64,000 nucleotides of DNA from Deinococcus humi (lineage in GTDB: Bacteria; Deinococcota; Deinococci; Deinococcales; Deinococcaceae), in assembly GCF_014201875.1 (NCBI RefSeq), contig NZ_JACHFL010000003.1, positions 372,001-436,000 of the forward strand, given 5' to 3'. The stretch's first letter is position 1, and each line of letters starts with the position of its first letter. Made by a program: the position numbers and the translations under genes. A model generated the notes under the pieces. It made no database searches and had not been told where the DNA came from. It worked only from the letters and a program-made list of their open reading frames with translations. This document shows positions 1-8,732 of the stretch, in pieces.

Positions 1-78
1 TTGCGCCTCAGCCTGCCCGCAATCTGGCCCCAGACCGACGATCCTGCACTGGTCTGGCCGGGAGAGTCCATCCACTAG
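1..78 (+). CDS. C-terminal end of a gene entering from the left (unknown)
   Basis: Reading frame 1 is open from the first base to a TAG at 76-78 and gives a 25-residue tail ending PGESIH. It converges on, and overlaps by a few bases, the minus-strand FeoC-like gene whose stop is at 75-77. The codons look normal for the genome, but 25 residues are too few to identify a family, and an open frame this short can occur by chance. Confidence 0.4.
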   Translation: MRLSLPAIWPQTDDPALVWPGESIH

Positions 79-344
79 ACCCCCAGTTGCCCCAGGTACG
101 CCTCTCCGCGCCGGGTGAGCCTGAGCAGGCCCAGCAACGCAGTCTCTCCTGTTTCAGCAGGGCCGCATGCGTTGCGGCACATGCTTTTCAGGGTGCAAGG
201 ACCGCATGTACAGTCGGCGGCAGGCCTAGCCTCCTGCAGGTAGGGACCCGCCGGCAGGGTTCGCAGCATTCCACTCAGGGCGGCCTCCGAACTGCCCAGA
301 TCGCGCGCCAGTTCTGAGGGCGTGCGCAGCCGCCCGGGTAAAAT
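75..344 (-). CDS. FeoC-like winged-helix protein with four clustered cysteines; start uncertain
   Basis: The frame encodes a helix-turn-helix ([20 protein letters not shown]), then a cysteine cluster of pattern C-x-C-x2-C-x5-C ([14 protein letters not shown]), then [12 protein letters not shown], which resembles the end of a winged helix. This layout matches the FeoC-like/HTH-19 family of small iron-sulfur regulators. The only ATG, at 269, lies after the first helices and would remove most of the HTH. Upstream, the frame runs back without ATG, GTG or TTG to the stop codon of the RluA gene (357-359). The given start is an ATT at 344; CTG at 329 is an alternative. It could be a real gene with a non-canonical start, the product of readthrough from the RluA gene in the same frame, or a decayed gene. 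Family call is by motif only. Confidence 0.5.
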   Translation of the reverse strand: MLPGRLRTPSELARDLGSSEAALSGMLRTLPAGPYLQEARPAADCTCGPCTLKSMCRNACGPAETGETALLGLLRLTRRGEAYLGQLGV

Positions 345-356
345 GACACTTTTTGG

Positions 357-1097
357 TCAGCCGTTCAAACCCGCCCAGAATTCCATCATGTCTGCCGGCA
401 GCCCCGCCTCGGCCATCACCTGCGCCCCGGCCCAGGGGAAGGCGATGCGGGCGGCGTGGAGGGCCTGACGGGGCAGGCCCAGGCGGGCGGTCAGCTCAGG
501 GGTCTGCCCGGTCTCTACGAACTCCACGAAAGCGTCCCGCTCCGGGCCGTAAATCTTGTCGCCCACCATCGGCAGACCCAGGTGAAACAGGTGCGCCCGG
601 ATCTGGTGCAGACGGCCCGAGCGCGGGTGCGCCTCGATCAGCGCGTAGCCGGCGCGCTGCTCCAGCACCCGGAAATCGGTCACGGCGGGGCGTCCGTCCG
701 GCACCACCGCCTGCCGCATCAGCACCCGGTTGGCCGCACCCAGCCCCAGATCACCCAGCGGGGCGTCCAGCGTGCGCCGCTGCCAGTCCGGGTTGCCACG
801 TACGATGGCGTGGTAGGTCTTGCCCACCAGTCGCGTCTTGAACAGCGTGTAAAAGCGCCGGGCGGCCTCGGTGTCGCGCGACAGCACCATCAACCCACTC
901 GTCTCGCGGTCCAGACGGTGCGGCGGCGAGAGATCCGGCTCTCCCGTTTCCCGTTGCATCCAGCCCAGCACGTCCGGTACCTCCTCCCGCCCCGCGCGGT
1001 GCACCCGGTGCGTCAGCCACAAAGCGGGCTTGTGGACGATATAGAAGTCGGGATGTTCAGTGACGACGCGCGGTTTTTCAGCGGTTGAAGGGGTCAA
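357..1097 (-). CDS. RluA-family RNA pseudouridine synthase
   Basis: The protein converts uridine to pseudouridine in rRNA or tRNA; the exact target cannot be read from sequence. The catalytic motif HRLDRETSG is present, its Asp being the nucleophile in this family, as is the downstream [14 protein letters not shown] element. No S4 domain precedes the catalytic domain, so this is a short RluA/TruC-like form of about 246 residues. A longer frame opens at an ATG at 1190, but that would overlap the preceding reductase by almost 100 bases. The TTG at 1097 overlaps that gene's TGA (TTGA) and suits translational coupling; GTG at 1106 is an alternative. The gene is second in a two-gene minus-strand unit with the flavoprotein, and the FeoC-like frame follows. 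Confidence 0.85.
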   Translation of the reverse strand: MTPSTAEKPRVVTEHPDFYIVHKPALWLTHRVHRAGREEVPDVLGWMQRETGEPDLSPPHRLDRETSGLMVLSRDTEAARRFYTLFKTRLVGKTYHAIVRGNPDWQRRTLDAPLGDLGLGAANRVLMRQAVVPDGRPAVTDFRVLEQRAGYALIEAHPRSGRLHQIRAHLFHLGLPMVGDKIYGPERDAFVEFVETGQTPELTARLGLPRQALHAARIAFPWAGAQVMAEAGLPADMMEFWAGLNG

Positions 1098-1672
1098 ATT
1101 TCCCACACGCTGTGGTAGTCGCGCCCACGCAGCCGCTCGGAGAGGTCGGCGGTGCGCTCCACCGTTCTGGACATCCGTCCGGCCAGCCACTCACCGGGCA
1201 CCCCCGGCGCGTCCCAGTGGGCGGAGGTGGCGTAGACAAAATGCGGATTGATCACGCAGCGAAAGTCGTACATCAACCCCAGGGCGAAGGCCCCGTGACT
1301 GAGGTAGCCGTGATCGAGACCACCGGACACCAGAAAGGTGACGGGCTTGTCGAACCATGCGCCGTGCAGATTGCGCTCGGTGTCGCTGCTGCCGGTCAAT
1401 TCCACCAGCGTTCGTGCCCCGGACCCCAGGCCCCAGTTGTACACCGGAACGCCCAGCAGGACCCCGTCGGCCTCGCGGATGGTGCGGTGGTACAGCTCCG
1501 CGTTGGGATGGGCGTAACACAGGGCATTGTCGAAGGGCGGCAGCGGCGTCTCGCGCAGGTCCAAGTGAATGACCGTATGCCCGCCGTCGCGCAACCCCTG
1601 CGCGGCCAACGTGCACAGCCACGCGCTGCGGCTTTCCGGATCGAGGCTGGTTGAGAGGACGGCAAACTTCAT
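1094..1672 (-). CDS. NADPH-dependent FMN reductase-like flavoprotein
   Basis: A 192-residue flavodoxin-fold protein. The N-terminal strand and phosphate loop ([15 protein letters not shown]) and the flavin loop [10 protein letters not shown] match NADPH-dependent FMN reductases and related quinone or chromate reductases. It probably binds FMN and acts in the cytosol; the physiological substrate is unknown. The start is supported by a TAGGGT hexamer six bases before the ATG with no Shine-Dalgarno sequence, the leaderless arrangement seen throughout the window. Its TGA overlaps the TTG start of the RluA gene, so the two are probably translated from one message. Confidence 0.85.
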   Translation of the reverse strand: MKFAVLSTSLDPESRSAWLCTLAAQGLRDGGHTVIHLDLRETPLPPFDNALCYAHPNAELYHRTIREADGVLLGVPVYNWGLGSGARTLVELTGSSDTERNLHGAWFDKPVTFLVSGGLDHGYLSHGAFALGLMYDFRCVINPHFVYATSAHWDAPGVPGEWLAGRMSRTVERTADLSERLRGRDYHSVWEI

Positions 1673-1681
1673 CCTCGCACC

Positions 1682-2818
1682 CTAGCGTGTCGGCGCGCCC
1701 TTGCCTTCCGCCTCCAGCCGCTTGAGGTGTTCGATGCGGGCAGGCGTCCCCGGATGCGTGCTGAGCAGGTCAAAGATGGAAGGGCCGGACGGCTCAGAGG
1801 GTGCCTCTGAGTCCCCCTCATCTTCCTTTTCCAGCCGGGCCAGGATGGTCTGCAGGGGCCGGGTGGTGCCGTACGCTTTCAGCATGTAGCGCCCTGAGAC
1901 CTCGTCCGATTCGGTTTCCGCCGCGCGTGAGTAGCCGCCGCTCAGCAGGGCCGCCGGAACCGCCGCCGCGAAGGTGCCCGCACTGATCAGATCGCCCGTG
2001 ATCACGGTGGTCACCAGCGTCAGCCCCAGTGCCTGATATACCCCGGCCAGCCCGTGCCGCCCGGTCACGTGCCCGGTTTCGTGGGCCAGAACACCCATCA
2101 GTTCGCGGTCACTCCTGGCGAGCGCCACCAGTTGATCGGTCATGACCACCGTGCCGCCGGGCAGAGCGAATGCGTTGGCACCGATCTCGTTCGCGCCGCC
2201 CGCCTCGCCGTCACGCAGCAACAGCCGGTAGGGGTAGCCGCCGCCTGCCCAGGCTGCCACTTTGCGGAACTCGGCCTTGAGCTGGGCCTGCCGCGCTGCG
2301 CTGAGCCTGGAGGGGCCAAAATAGTCGCCGTTCTGAAGAAAGTCGATGGTCTCGCGGTCAAAGGTTGCCAGCACGCTTCTGGGCGTGGCGAACGCCGCCT
2401 GTCGGGCCACCGCCGGGATCCCGTAAAGAACGAACACCGCCATGGCCACCAGCGATATGCCGAGCGCGGCCAGCGCGGCCCACCAGCGAGATTCCAGGGC
2501 ACGCACGCCGCTCAGGGCGCGGTTCCGTCCGGTGGCACGTTCCCACCGGCTCACGCCCGCATCGTCACGGGTCTCGAAGCGGCCCCCGCCCGGCAGGGTC
2601 ACGGCGCGGCGCACGCCGGGAATCGGGGTTTCCACCCGGAGTACACGGGAGGGCCATCTCTCCTCAAAGGGCAGCGTACCGGGAACACCCAGACCCGCGC
2701 TCGCAGCCACGGTCAGCGTCGCCGTCTGCCCATCCACGGTCAGGGTCGCGGGCTGATCGCGGCTGCTGCGGCCATCGAAGTACACCCCCTCCAGGATGAT
2801 CGGCCAGTTGTCCGACAT
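1682..2818 (-). CDS. M48-family membrane-associated zinc metalloprotease
   Basis: 378 residues. The zinc motif HETGH (in VLAHETGHVTGRHG) is followed by a helical region and a downstream acidic segment (RAAETESDEVSGRYML) that supplies the third ligand in M48 proteases. The N-terminal ~110 residues form a separate small beta-rich domain, then a single transmembrane segment around residues 120-145 anchors the protein, with the catalytic domain after it. A frame extension upstream exists but overlaps the YjgN gene; the chosen ATG sits one base after that gene's TGA, so the two genes are coupled. The YjgN neighbour suggests a membrane-quality or envelope role, which is inference. Confidence 0.88.
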   Translation of the reverse strand: MSDNWPIILEGVYFDGRSSRDQPATLTVDGQTATLTVAASAGLGVPGTLPFEERWPSRVLRVETPIPGVRRAVTLPGGGRFETRDDAGVSRWERATGRNRALSGVRALESRWWAALAALGISLVAMAVFVLYGIPAVARQAAFATPRSVLATFDRETIDFLQNGDYFGPSRLSAARQAQLKAEFRKVAAWAGGGYPYRLLLRDGEAGGANEIGANAFALPGGTVVMTDQLVALARSDRELMGVLAHETGHVTGRHGLAGVYQALGLTLVTTVITGDLISAGTFAAAVPAALLSGGYSRAAETESDEVSGRYMLKAYGTTRPLQTILARLEKEDEGDSEAPSEPSGPSIFDLLSTHPGTPARIEHLKRLEAEGKGAPTR

Positions 2819-2819
2819 G

Positions 2820-3989
2820 TCAGAAGCCCACCTGGATGTCCAGCAACTCGGTGGCCGCCTCGCCGAAGGCAGACGTTTCGCCGCCCACACCTGCCGCGAA
2901 GTCATCCAGCGGGGCAATGGCGCGCACGGTCAGGCCGCCCAGCACATAGCGCGTCTGACGTACGGCGGCCCAGGGCGAGGCCAGGCCCAGCGTGAGCACC
3001 CGCGCGGCGGCATTGGTCAGGCTGATCCACACCAGTCGCCAGGGGCTGAATGTCGCCCGGGTGCGGACCACGCCGCCCAGTTCCATGTTGTTCAGGACGT
3101 ATGCCATCGTCGCGCCCCGTACGTACTGCCACGCCACCGCGTACAGGACCAGCACGCTCAGGTAGCCAACGGCCGCCGCCACCAGGAACGATGCGGAGGA
3201 CACGAGATTTGCGGGGTCGAACATGCCTGGATTGTCCCCTCCGAACAGCCAGACCCCCAGGATGAACAGCGGCACGCCGATCACCACGCCGCCCCCGATG
3301 GTCAGCCCCAGCGCCGTCAGGCCGATCAGGTAGAACTTGCCCACGTCACCTCGGAAGGTGGCGCGCGCTGAGCCGTAGGCCAGGCCCTGCACCTGATAAC
3401 GCCGCTGCATGTACCACGCCCAGGGCAGCGCCAGCCCGAAGGAAAGGCTTGCCACGACGTTCGCCAGCATGTAGGCCACGTACGCCTCGCCGGGGGTGCC
3501 GTGGAAGCGGAAGCGCAGCCCGCGGTGAACCGTGTTGACCGCCTGAAAACGCATGGACTGACGCACCAGCACCGGGTAGGCCACCGCGTAAATCAGGACA
3601 AGCACCACCGCCACCCACTTTGTGCGCTCGAACTGCCCGGAGACGGCATACGCCACGAACAGCGCGGCCACGATCAGGTACCCGCGCAGCAGCGCCGCCG
3701 GGTTGGCCCGGTACTCGAAATTCTGGCCGTCCACCCAGGTGTGGCCGTGGAAATACTGCCGATTGCGAACACGCGCCCACGGCAGGTACAGCCCCAGCGT
3801 GACGAAGGTCAACGCGACATTCACGATCCACAGCCGAAAATACTCGTCCGCCGTAGCCGTGAATCCAACGGGATATTCGGTGACGGTGGTGGGCGCGACG
3901 GGGCCGGGCTGGGTGGCCTGGGTCGGCACAGACTGGACGTGTCGGCCAAAGACGGGAACGTCGTTCGGAGGCGCGGCGGGATCGGTCAT
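2820..3989 (-). CDS. YjgN (DUF898) family multi-spanning membrane protein
   Basis: 389 residues with a soluble proline-rich N terminus of about 45 residues and roughly eight hydrophobic segments. Family features are the repeated WARVRNRQYF / WAWYMQRRYQV / WAAVRQTRYV elements, each following a transmembrane helix, and the HTWVDGQNFEYRANP segment typical of DUF898 proteins. The biochemical function of this family is not established. It is the first gene of a two-gene unit with the M48 protease, separated by one base. A TAGCAT hexamer lies nine bases before the ATG. Confidence 0.85.
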   Translation of the reverse strand: MTDPAAPPNDVPVFGRHVQSVPTQATQPGPVAPTTVTEYPVGFTATADEYFRLWIVNVALTFVTLGLYLPWARVRNRQYFHGHTWVDGQNFEYRANPAALLRGYLIVAALFVAYAVSGQFERTKWVAVVLVLIYAVAYPVLVRQSMRFQAVNTVHRGLRFRFHGTPGEAYVAYMLANVVASLSFGLALPWAWYMQRRYQVQGLAYGSARATFRGDVGKFYLIGLTALGLTIGGGVVIGVPLFILGVWLFGGDNPGMFDPANLVSSASFLVAAAVGYLSVLVLYAVAWQYVRGATMAYVLNNMELGGVVRTRATFSPWRLVWISLTNAAARVLTLGLASPWAAVRQTRYVLGGLTVRAIAPLDDFAAGVGGETSAFGEAATELLDIQVGF

Positions 3990-4278
3990 CTGCTGCCCAT
4001 GCTATGCGCTGAAACGCTGCGGCGAATAGGCAAATCAGGCGGGACTGGAGGGGGGGTAGAGGGGCGCCGCTCTCCAGTGAGACAAGGCAAGCGCCCACGG
4101 CTTTATCACGCGTTCCTTGTAGAAATAGAGCGCTGCACTGGTCGGTCATCCTCCTGACTCCGGGCGAGGTGTCCGGGGCTGGGTGGCAGGCGACACAGCA
4201 TCAGCGCTGGCCCGCTCCTGCTCGTTGAGACAGCAAAAGGAACACCCGTTTTTCCTCCGTCCCCTTTAACATGCCCGC

Positions 4279-5451
4279 ATGACCCTTCCCGCGCCGGACT
4301 CCTTCACGCCCCGCCTGCTGATCTGCGATGTGTTGTACACCGGCATGGGCAGCGGCCACGCGCCGGGTGGCGTCGTCATCGTGGGGGATACGGTAGCGGC
4401 CACGGGTAATCCGGCGCAGCTGCGCGCCAGCTACCCGCAGGCACACGTGGAGCAAGTGGGCGGAATCATCGCGCCCCCACCTGTCAACGCGCACACCCAC
4501 CTGGACATGAGCGCTTACGCGTTTCAGGCGCTGCCGTACTTTCGCTGGCTGCCAGAGGTGGTGATTGCCCAGCGCGAACTGCGTGGGGTGGCGGGCGGGC
4601 TGGCCGGAGCCGACCAACTCTCGCGGCTCCCCGTGGGCGGCGTGGGCGACATCGTCTGGTCGCCGGAAGTGATGGACGCCCTGCTCGCCCGCGAGGACCT
4701 GCGCGGCGTCCTGTACTTCGAGGTTCTGGGCACCTTTCCAGGGAAGGCCGATGCGGTCTTCGCCACGATGCGCGAGCGGGTGGAGACGTGGCGCAAACTG
4801 GAAAGACCTGGTGGCCCTCGCATCGGCCTGACGCCACACACGCCGTACACGGTCAGCCACCGCCTGATGAAACTGGTGACCGATTACGCGGCGGGCGAGG
4901 GCCTGCCCATGCAGATCCATGTGGCCGAGCATCCCAGCGAACCCGAACTGTTCGCCACGGGCGACGGGCCGTTGTGGACCAACCGTCTGCAACCCTTCTG
5001 GCCCGAGACCTTCGCTGAGGTGATCGGGCGCACGCCGGAGCCAGGGTTGACCCCAGTCCGCTATCTAGACGAACTCGGCGTGCTGGCCGCAAAGCCCACG
5101 CTGATCCACATGGTCAATGTCACGGCGGACGACATCGCACGGGTGGCGCGGGCCGGCTGCGCGGTGGTCAGTTGCCCGCGCAGCAACATCCATCTGGAAT
5201 GCGGCACCTTCCCCTGGACCGCGTTTGCTGCTGCCGGAGTGGAGATCGCGCTGGGCACCGACTCCATCGCGAGCGGCCAGACCCTGGACGTGCGGGATGA
5301 CGTGGCTTTTGCCCGGAGGCTCTATCCGCAGCTCGATCCACGTCTGCTGGTGCGCGCCGCCGTCAAGGGCGGTGGACGCGTGCTGGACCTCCCCATACCG
5401 TTCATCCGACGCGGGGAGGCGTGGTCAGACCGCTACGTCTGGAGCGATTAG
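4279..5451 (+). CDS. Amidohydrolase-superfamily deaminase, aminodeoxyfutalosine deaminase-like
   Basis: 390 residues with a complete mononuclear metal site: H72 and H74 in NAHTHLD, H214 and E217 in QIHVAEH, H277 in LIHMVN and D328 in LGTDS. The VSCPRSN element near 297-303 is typical of the ATZ/TRZ deaminase branch that includes aminodeoxyfutalosine deaminase of the futalosine menaquinone pathway. Deinococcus is thought to use that pathway, and a D. radiodurans member of this branch has been studied, so this substrate is plausible but unproven; other deaminases such as guanine or adenosine deaminase relatives remain possible. No other menaquinone gene is nearby. A TAACAT hexamer stands six bases before the ATG. 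It converges with, and overlaps by four bases, the lipoprotein gene downstream. Confidence 0.8.
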   Translation: MTLPAPDSFTPRLLICDVLYTGMGSGHAPGGVVIVGDTVAATGNPAQLRASYPQAHVEQVGGIIAPPPVNAHTHLDMSAYAFQALPYFRWLPEVVIAQRELRGVAGGLAGADQLSRLPVGGVGDIVWSPEVMDALLAREDLRGVLYFEVLGTFPGKADAVFATMRERVETWRKLERPGGPRIGLTPHTPYTVSHRLMKLVTDYAAGEGLPMQIHVAEHPSEPELFATGDGPLWTNRLQPFWPETFAEVIGRTPEPGLTPVRYLDELGVLAAKPTLIHMVNVTADDIARVARAGCAVVSCPRSNIHLECGTFPWTAFAAAGVEIALGTDSIASGQTLDVRDDVAFARRLYPQLDPRLLVRAAVKGGGRVLDLPIPFIRRGEAWSDRYVWSD

Positions 5452-5939
5452 GACTGCCCGTTGAGATTGGCCTCGCAGGTACCGTTTGCCACCGTCTGGC
5501 CGTTTCGCCCATAGGTCAGGACGCCAATCAGTGGGGTGCCCGTCAGGTTGTCGAGCTTGCAGGTGTAGGTCACCTTGTCGAAGCTGCCGGCCCCGGCGTC
5601 CCCCACCCAGCGGAACTCGGCGCTGCGGCGGTCCGGATCGTAGGACGCCACGGCAAACCCGGCGCGATTGTCGTTGAAGCCGGTGTACTCGTCGCGTGCG
5701 CTGTACGAGGCGAATTTGCCCTGCACGTTAACCAGATCGGGGATGGTCACGGTGGTGACCACATTGCGGCTATCCACCACGCCGCTGACCGTCCAGGTCT
5801 GCCCGACGGCCAGCGGCCCGAATTGCAGTGGTCCCTTTTCCCCGCCGTCACGTGAGGCGAGCAGCGAGTTGACCGGAGCGCAGGCTCCCAGCAGCAGAGG
5901 CAGACCCAGGGCCAGCGACAGGACAGCGCGTTTAAGCAT
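5448..5939 (-). CDS. Small lipoprotein of unknown function
   Basis: 163 residues with a lipoprotein signal: MLKRAVL, a hydrophobic stretch, then a lipobox LLGAC with the cysteine at residue 20. The mature part is beta-rich, with alternating hydrophobic residues (VGQTWTVSGVVDSRNVVTTV) and two further cysteines near the C terminus (TYTCKLDN and NGTCEANL) that could form a disulfide. No family was recognised. A TATTCT hexamer lies six bases before the chosen ATG; a longer frame upstream lacks this support and would overlap rnhB. Confidence 0.72.
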   Translation of the reverse strand: MLKRAVLSLALGLPLLLGACAPVNSLLASRDGGEKGPLQFGPLAVGQTWTVSGVVDSRNVVTTVTIPDLVNVQGKFASYSARDEYTGFNDNRAGFAVASYDPDRRSAEFRWVGDAGAGSFDKVTYTCKLDNLTGTPLIGVLTYGRNGQTVANGTCEANLNGQS

Positions 5940-5992
5940 GTGCGCAGAATACGGGCCGCACATGAGGAAGCTAGGAAGGGGAACGGGCAGGG

Positions 5993-6649
5993 TCAGGGGT
6001 TGGCGGGAAACAGGCCGCCCTCGCCCGCTTCCAGCACCCGGCGAATGGGGGCAAAGCTCCGGCGGTGTGCTGGACTGACGCCCAGTTCTTCCAGCGCCGC
6101 CCGGTGAGCAGGTGCGCCGTAACCCTTGTGGGAGGCAAATCCGTAGCCGGGATACTGGACATCCATTTCGCGCATCACGGCGTCCCGCTCCGTTTTGGCG
6201 AGTAGGCTGGCGGCGGCCACGCTGTAGCTCAGGGCGTCGGCCTTCGGTGGAGCGCTGATGGGCAGCGCCGTGCGGAGTTTCAGGTAATCGGTGACCAGTG
6301 CCTGCGGAGGCGGCCTCAGTCGCTCCAGCGCCCGCAGGGCCGCCGCGTGCGTCGCGCCCAGAATGTTCAAACGGTCGATCTCGTCGGGCCAGGCGTGCTC
6401 CACCGCGTAGGCCAGGGCCACGCGGCGAACCTCGGCGGCGTACTCCTCGCGCTGGGGCGCTGTCAACTGCTTGCTGTCCCGGAACGGATACTCCGTGGCC
6501 AGACCAGGGAGGATCACCGCCGCTACCGTGACCGGCCCGGCCCACGCGCCGCGCCCGGCCTCATCCACCCCGGCCACGCGGAAGTACCCGCGCCGCCAGT
6601 GCTGACGCTCATAGGCCCAGTCGGGCGTTACGGAGGGCACAGGAGGCAT
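5993..6649 (-). CDS. rnhB: Ribonuclease HII
   Basis: 218 residues, normal for the family. The signature AGVDEAGRG (D29, E30) carries the first two metal ligands, and the later VTDYLKL and AKTERDAVM elements supply the remaining acidic residues and the conserved SLLAK(T/V) segment. The enzyme cleaves the RNA strand of RNA-DNA hybrids and single embedded ribonucleotides. The frame extends further upstream, but the ATG at 6649 is preceded at six bases by TACCTT, so that start is preferred. The gene is divergent from rpe. Confidence 0.93.
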   Translation of the reverse strand: MPPVPSVTPDWAYERQHWRRGYFRVAGVDEAGRGAWAGPVTVAAVILPGLATEYPFRDSKQLTAPQREEYAAEVRRVALAYAVEHAWPDEIDRLNILGATHAAALRALERLRPPPQALVTDYLKLRTALPISAPPKADALSYSVAAASLLAKTERDAVMREMDVQYPGYGFASHKGYGAPAHRAALEELGVSPAHRRSFAPIRRVLEAGEGGLFPANP

Positions 6650-6743
6650 GGGCAAAAGGTAGCAGTTCGGCCATTCGCGCGGCCCCACTGCCCACGGTGC
6701 CGGCGGCATGCGGATTTGTAAGCCATGTCGTAAACTGCCCGGC

Positions 6744-7418
6744 GTGAGCGCCGAAGCCGACAACCCCCGCCCCGTCAAGCTGGCACCCAGCATCCTGTCC
6801 TGCGACTTCGCCCATCTGGCCGATGAACTGCAGGCCATCGCCGGGGCCGACTGGGCGCACGTGGACGTGATGGACGGGGCCTTCGTGCCCAACATCAGTT
6901 TTGGGCTGCCGATCCTGGCCGCGGCGCGGCGGGCCAGCAATCTGCTGCTGGACGTCCACCTGATGATCGAGCGCCCCGAACGCTACCTGAAGGACTTTGT
7001 CGCCGCGGGGGCCGACAGCCTGACCGTTCATGTGGAGTCCACCCCACATGTCCACCGCGCCGTGCAGCAGATTAGGGAGCTGGGCAAACGCGCGGGCGTG
7101 ACCCTCAACCCCGGCACGCCCCTGGAGGCGGTGCGTCCCCTGCTGGCGGACGTGGATGTGGTGCTGGTCATGAGCGTCAACCCCGGTTTCGGCGGTCAGA
7201 AATTCATTCCCGCCAGCCTGGAGCGGATCCGCACGCTGCGCCGCTGGCTGGATGAGCTGGGCAGCGCCGCCGAGTTGCAGGTGGACGGCGGGGTGTCCAG
7301 CACCAACGCCCGCGCGGTGGTCAGCGCCGGGGCCAGCGTGCTGGTGGCGGGCAGCGCCGTGTTCGGCAAGGATGGCGCGCGGGCGGGCCTGGAACGCCTG
7401 CGGGAAGCGCTGAAGTGA
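6744..7418 (+). CDS. rpe: Ribulose-phosphate 3-epimerase
   Basis: A TIM-barrel enzyme interconverting ribulose 5-phosphate and xylulose 5-phosphate in the pentose phosphate pathway. Visible family motifs are [17 protein letters not shown] (H39, D41), the [10 protein letters not shown] element, [13 protein letters not shown], and VDGGVS near the C terminus. An ATG at 6708 is in frame, but the GTG at 6744 is preceded at seven bases by TAAACT and starts the protein at the usual place, so it is preferred. The comB-like gene begins 13 bases downstream, indicating an operon. Confidence 0.93.
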   Translation: MSAEADNPRPVKLAPSILSCDFAHLADELQAIAGADWAHVDVMDGAFVPNISFGLPILAAARRASNLLLDVHLMIERPERYLKDFVAAGADSLTVHVESTPHVHRAVQQIRELGKRAGVTLNPGTPLEAVRPLLADVDVVLVMSVNPGFGGQKFIPASLERIRTLRRWLDELGSAAELQVDGGVSSTNARAVVSAGASVLVAGSAVFGKDGARAGLERLREALK

Positions 7419-7431
7419 AGGGGGCGCGCGC

Positions 7432-8154
7432 ATGAAATTGCGCGTCGATCTGCTGCCGCACGGGAATTACCCGGACGTGGTCCTGGTCATTGATGCTCTG
7501 CGCGCCACCACCACGGCGGTGGCGTATCTGGAACGCGGCGCGCAGGCGCTGCTGCTGACCCGCACGCCGGAGGTGGCCCTGGATCTGCGCGGTACCCAGA
7601 ATGACCTCGTGCTGGCCGGGGAGCGGGGCGGCCTGCCCCTCCCCGGTTTCGACTTCGGCAACAGCCCGGCAGAGGCTGGAACGCAGAACTTCGCGGGCAG
7701 GACAGTGGTCATGAACACCACCAACGGCACCGGGGCGGCCCATATCGCCGCCCAGAGCGGCAAGCATGTGCTGCTGGCCGCCCTGACCAATGCCCACGCC
7801 GCCGCCCGCCGCGCCCGCGCCCTGGCCACAGAGGGCATTGCGATCGTCTGCGCCGGAACCGACGGGCGGGTGGGGCTGGAAGACGTGTACACCGCCGGCG
7901 TGCTGGCCGAGTATCTGCTGGCGATGGGGGATTTCGTGCTGGACGACGGTGCCCGGATTGCCCTGACCGTCAGGCGAGGGGCTGGCGATCCGGCTGAAGC
8001 CCTGGCGGGCAGCGATCACGGCGTGCATCTGACCGGTCTTGGGCTGGGTGAGGACGTGGGCCTCGCGGCGGGCCTGAGCACCAGCACGGTGGTGCCCACG
8101 CTGGTACGGGGAGAGGATATCCCTGAAGGAACGCTTAAATTCGTCGCAGGCTAG
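7432..8154 (+). CDS. ComB-like 2-phosphosulfolactate phosphatase family protein
   Basis: 240 residues. [19 protein letters not shown] near the N terminus, GNSPAEA, the MNTTNGTGA loop and the [18 protein letters not shown] segments match the ComB family. In methanogens ComB dephosphorylates phosphosulfolactate during coenzyme M synthesis. Bacterial homologues are common where no coenzyme M is made, and their substrate is not settled. A GAAGGGGG Shine-Dalgarno sequence precedes the ATG, and the gene starts 13 bases after rpe, so it is cotranscribed with a sugar-phosphate enzyme; a sugar- or phosphoester-linked role is inference. Confidence 0.85.
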   Translation: MKLRVDLLPHGNYPDVVLVIDALRATTTAVAYLERGAQALLLTRTPEVALDLRGTQNDLVLAGERGGLPLPGFDFGNSPAEAGTQNFAGRTVVMNTTNGTGAAHIAAQSGKHVLLAALTNAHAAARRARALATEGIAIVCAGTDGRVGLEDVYTAGVLAEYLLAMGDFVLDDGARIALTVRRGAGDPAEALAGSDHGVHLTGLGLGEDVGLAAGLSTSTVVPTLVRGEDIPEGTLKFVAG

Positions 8155-8196
8155 GATGTTCGCCAATCCTCGCCTCGGCACCATGTACTCTGCGCC

Positions 8197-8691
8197 ATGA
8201 CCAAAAAAGTCGTCCTGAGCCTGGCGGGCCTGACCCTGCTGGGTTCCGCCCTGGCCGCCACGTACACGAACGCCGAGAACGGCTTTGCCGTAACGCCGCC
8301 GTCCGGCTGGAAACAGGTGAGTTTTCCGGGCGCGGCAGTGGTCTTCGCCGACAAACCGGTGGGGAACTTCGCACCCAACGTGAATGTGGTTGTGCAGCCG
8401 GTGCCACCAGGCATGACCCTGGCGCAATATCACGCGCTGAGTCTGGACCAGATCAAGAAATTGATCACCGACAGCAAGATCATCCGCACGCGGGCCACCA
8501 CACTGGGCGGCGCGAAAGCCAATGAGACCATCTACACCGGGCGGCAGGGCGTGTACACCCTGTATTTCATCGCGACCTACGCCGTCACGGGCGGCAAAGC
8601 CTATCTGGTGACGGCCACCACCCAGGGCAACCAGGCCCAGCTGACCCCGGTCAACGCCGCCTTCGTGAAAAGCTTCAAAATTTTGCGTTGA
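8197..8691 (+). CDS. Secreted PsbP/DUF1795-like protein of unknown function
   Basis: 164 residues with a classic signal peptide (MTKKVVLSLAGLTLLGSALA, cleavage after ALA). The mature domain begins with NGFAVTPPSGWK, the first strand of the PsbP/DcrB/DUF1795-like fold, and ends with FVKSFKILR, as such domains do. No catalytic residues are apparent and a binding or structural role in the periplasm is likely. A TACTCT hexamer precedes the ATG by five bases. The gene is transcribed separately from rpe-comB and nspC. Confidence 0.75.
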   Translation: MTKKVVLSLAGLTLLGSALAATYTNAENGFAVTPPSGWKQVSFPGAAVVFADKPVGNFAPNVNVVVQPVPPGMTLAQYHALSLDQIKKLITDSKIIRTRATTLGGAKANETIYTGRQGVYTLYFIATYAVTGGKAYLVTATTQGNQAQLTPVNAAFVKSFKILR

Positions 8692-8732
8692 GGAAGGCGG
8701 TTTGCCGGACCCCGGTTCGGTAGACTCGGGCC

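Noticed and set aside
1098..1190. Longer start (ATG 1190) for the RluA synthase
   Set aside because: It would overlap the reductase gene by almost 100 bases; the added residues are low complexity and not part of the family domain.
6708..6743. ATG at 6708 as start of rpe
   Set aside because: The codons to 6744 span the TAAACT hexamer and add a non-family tail; the GTG at 6744 fits better.
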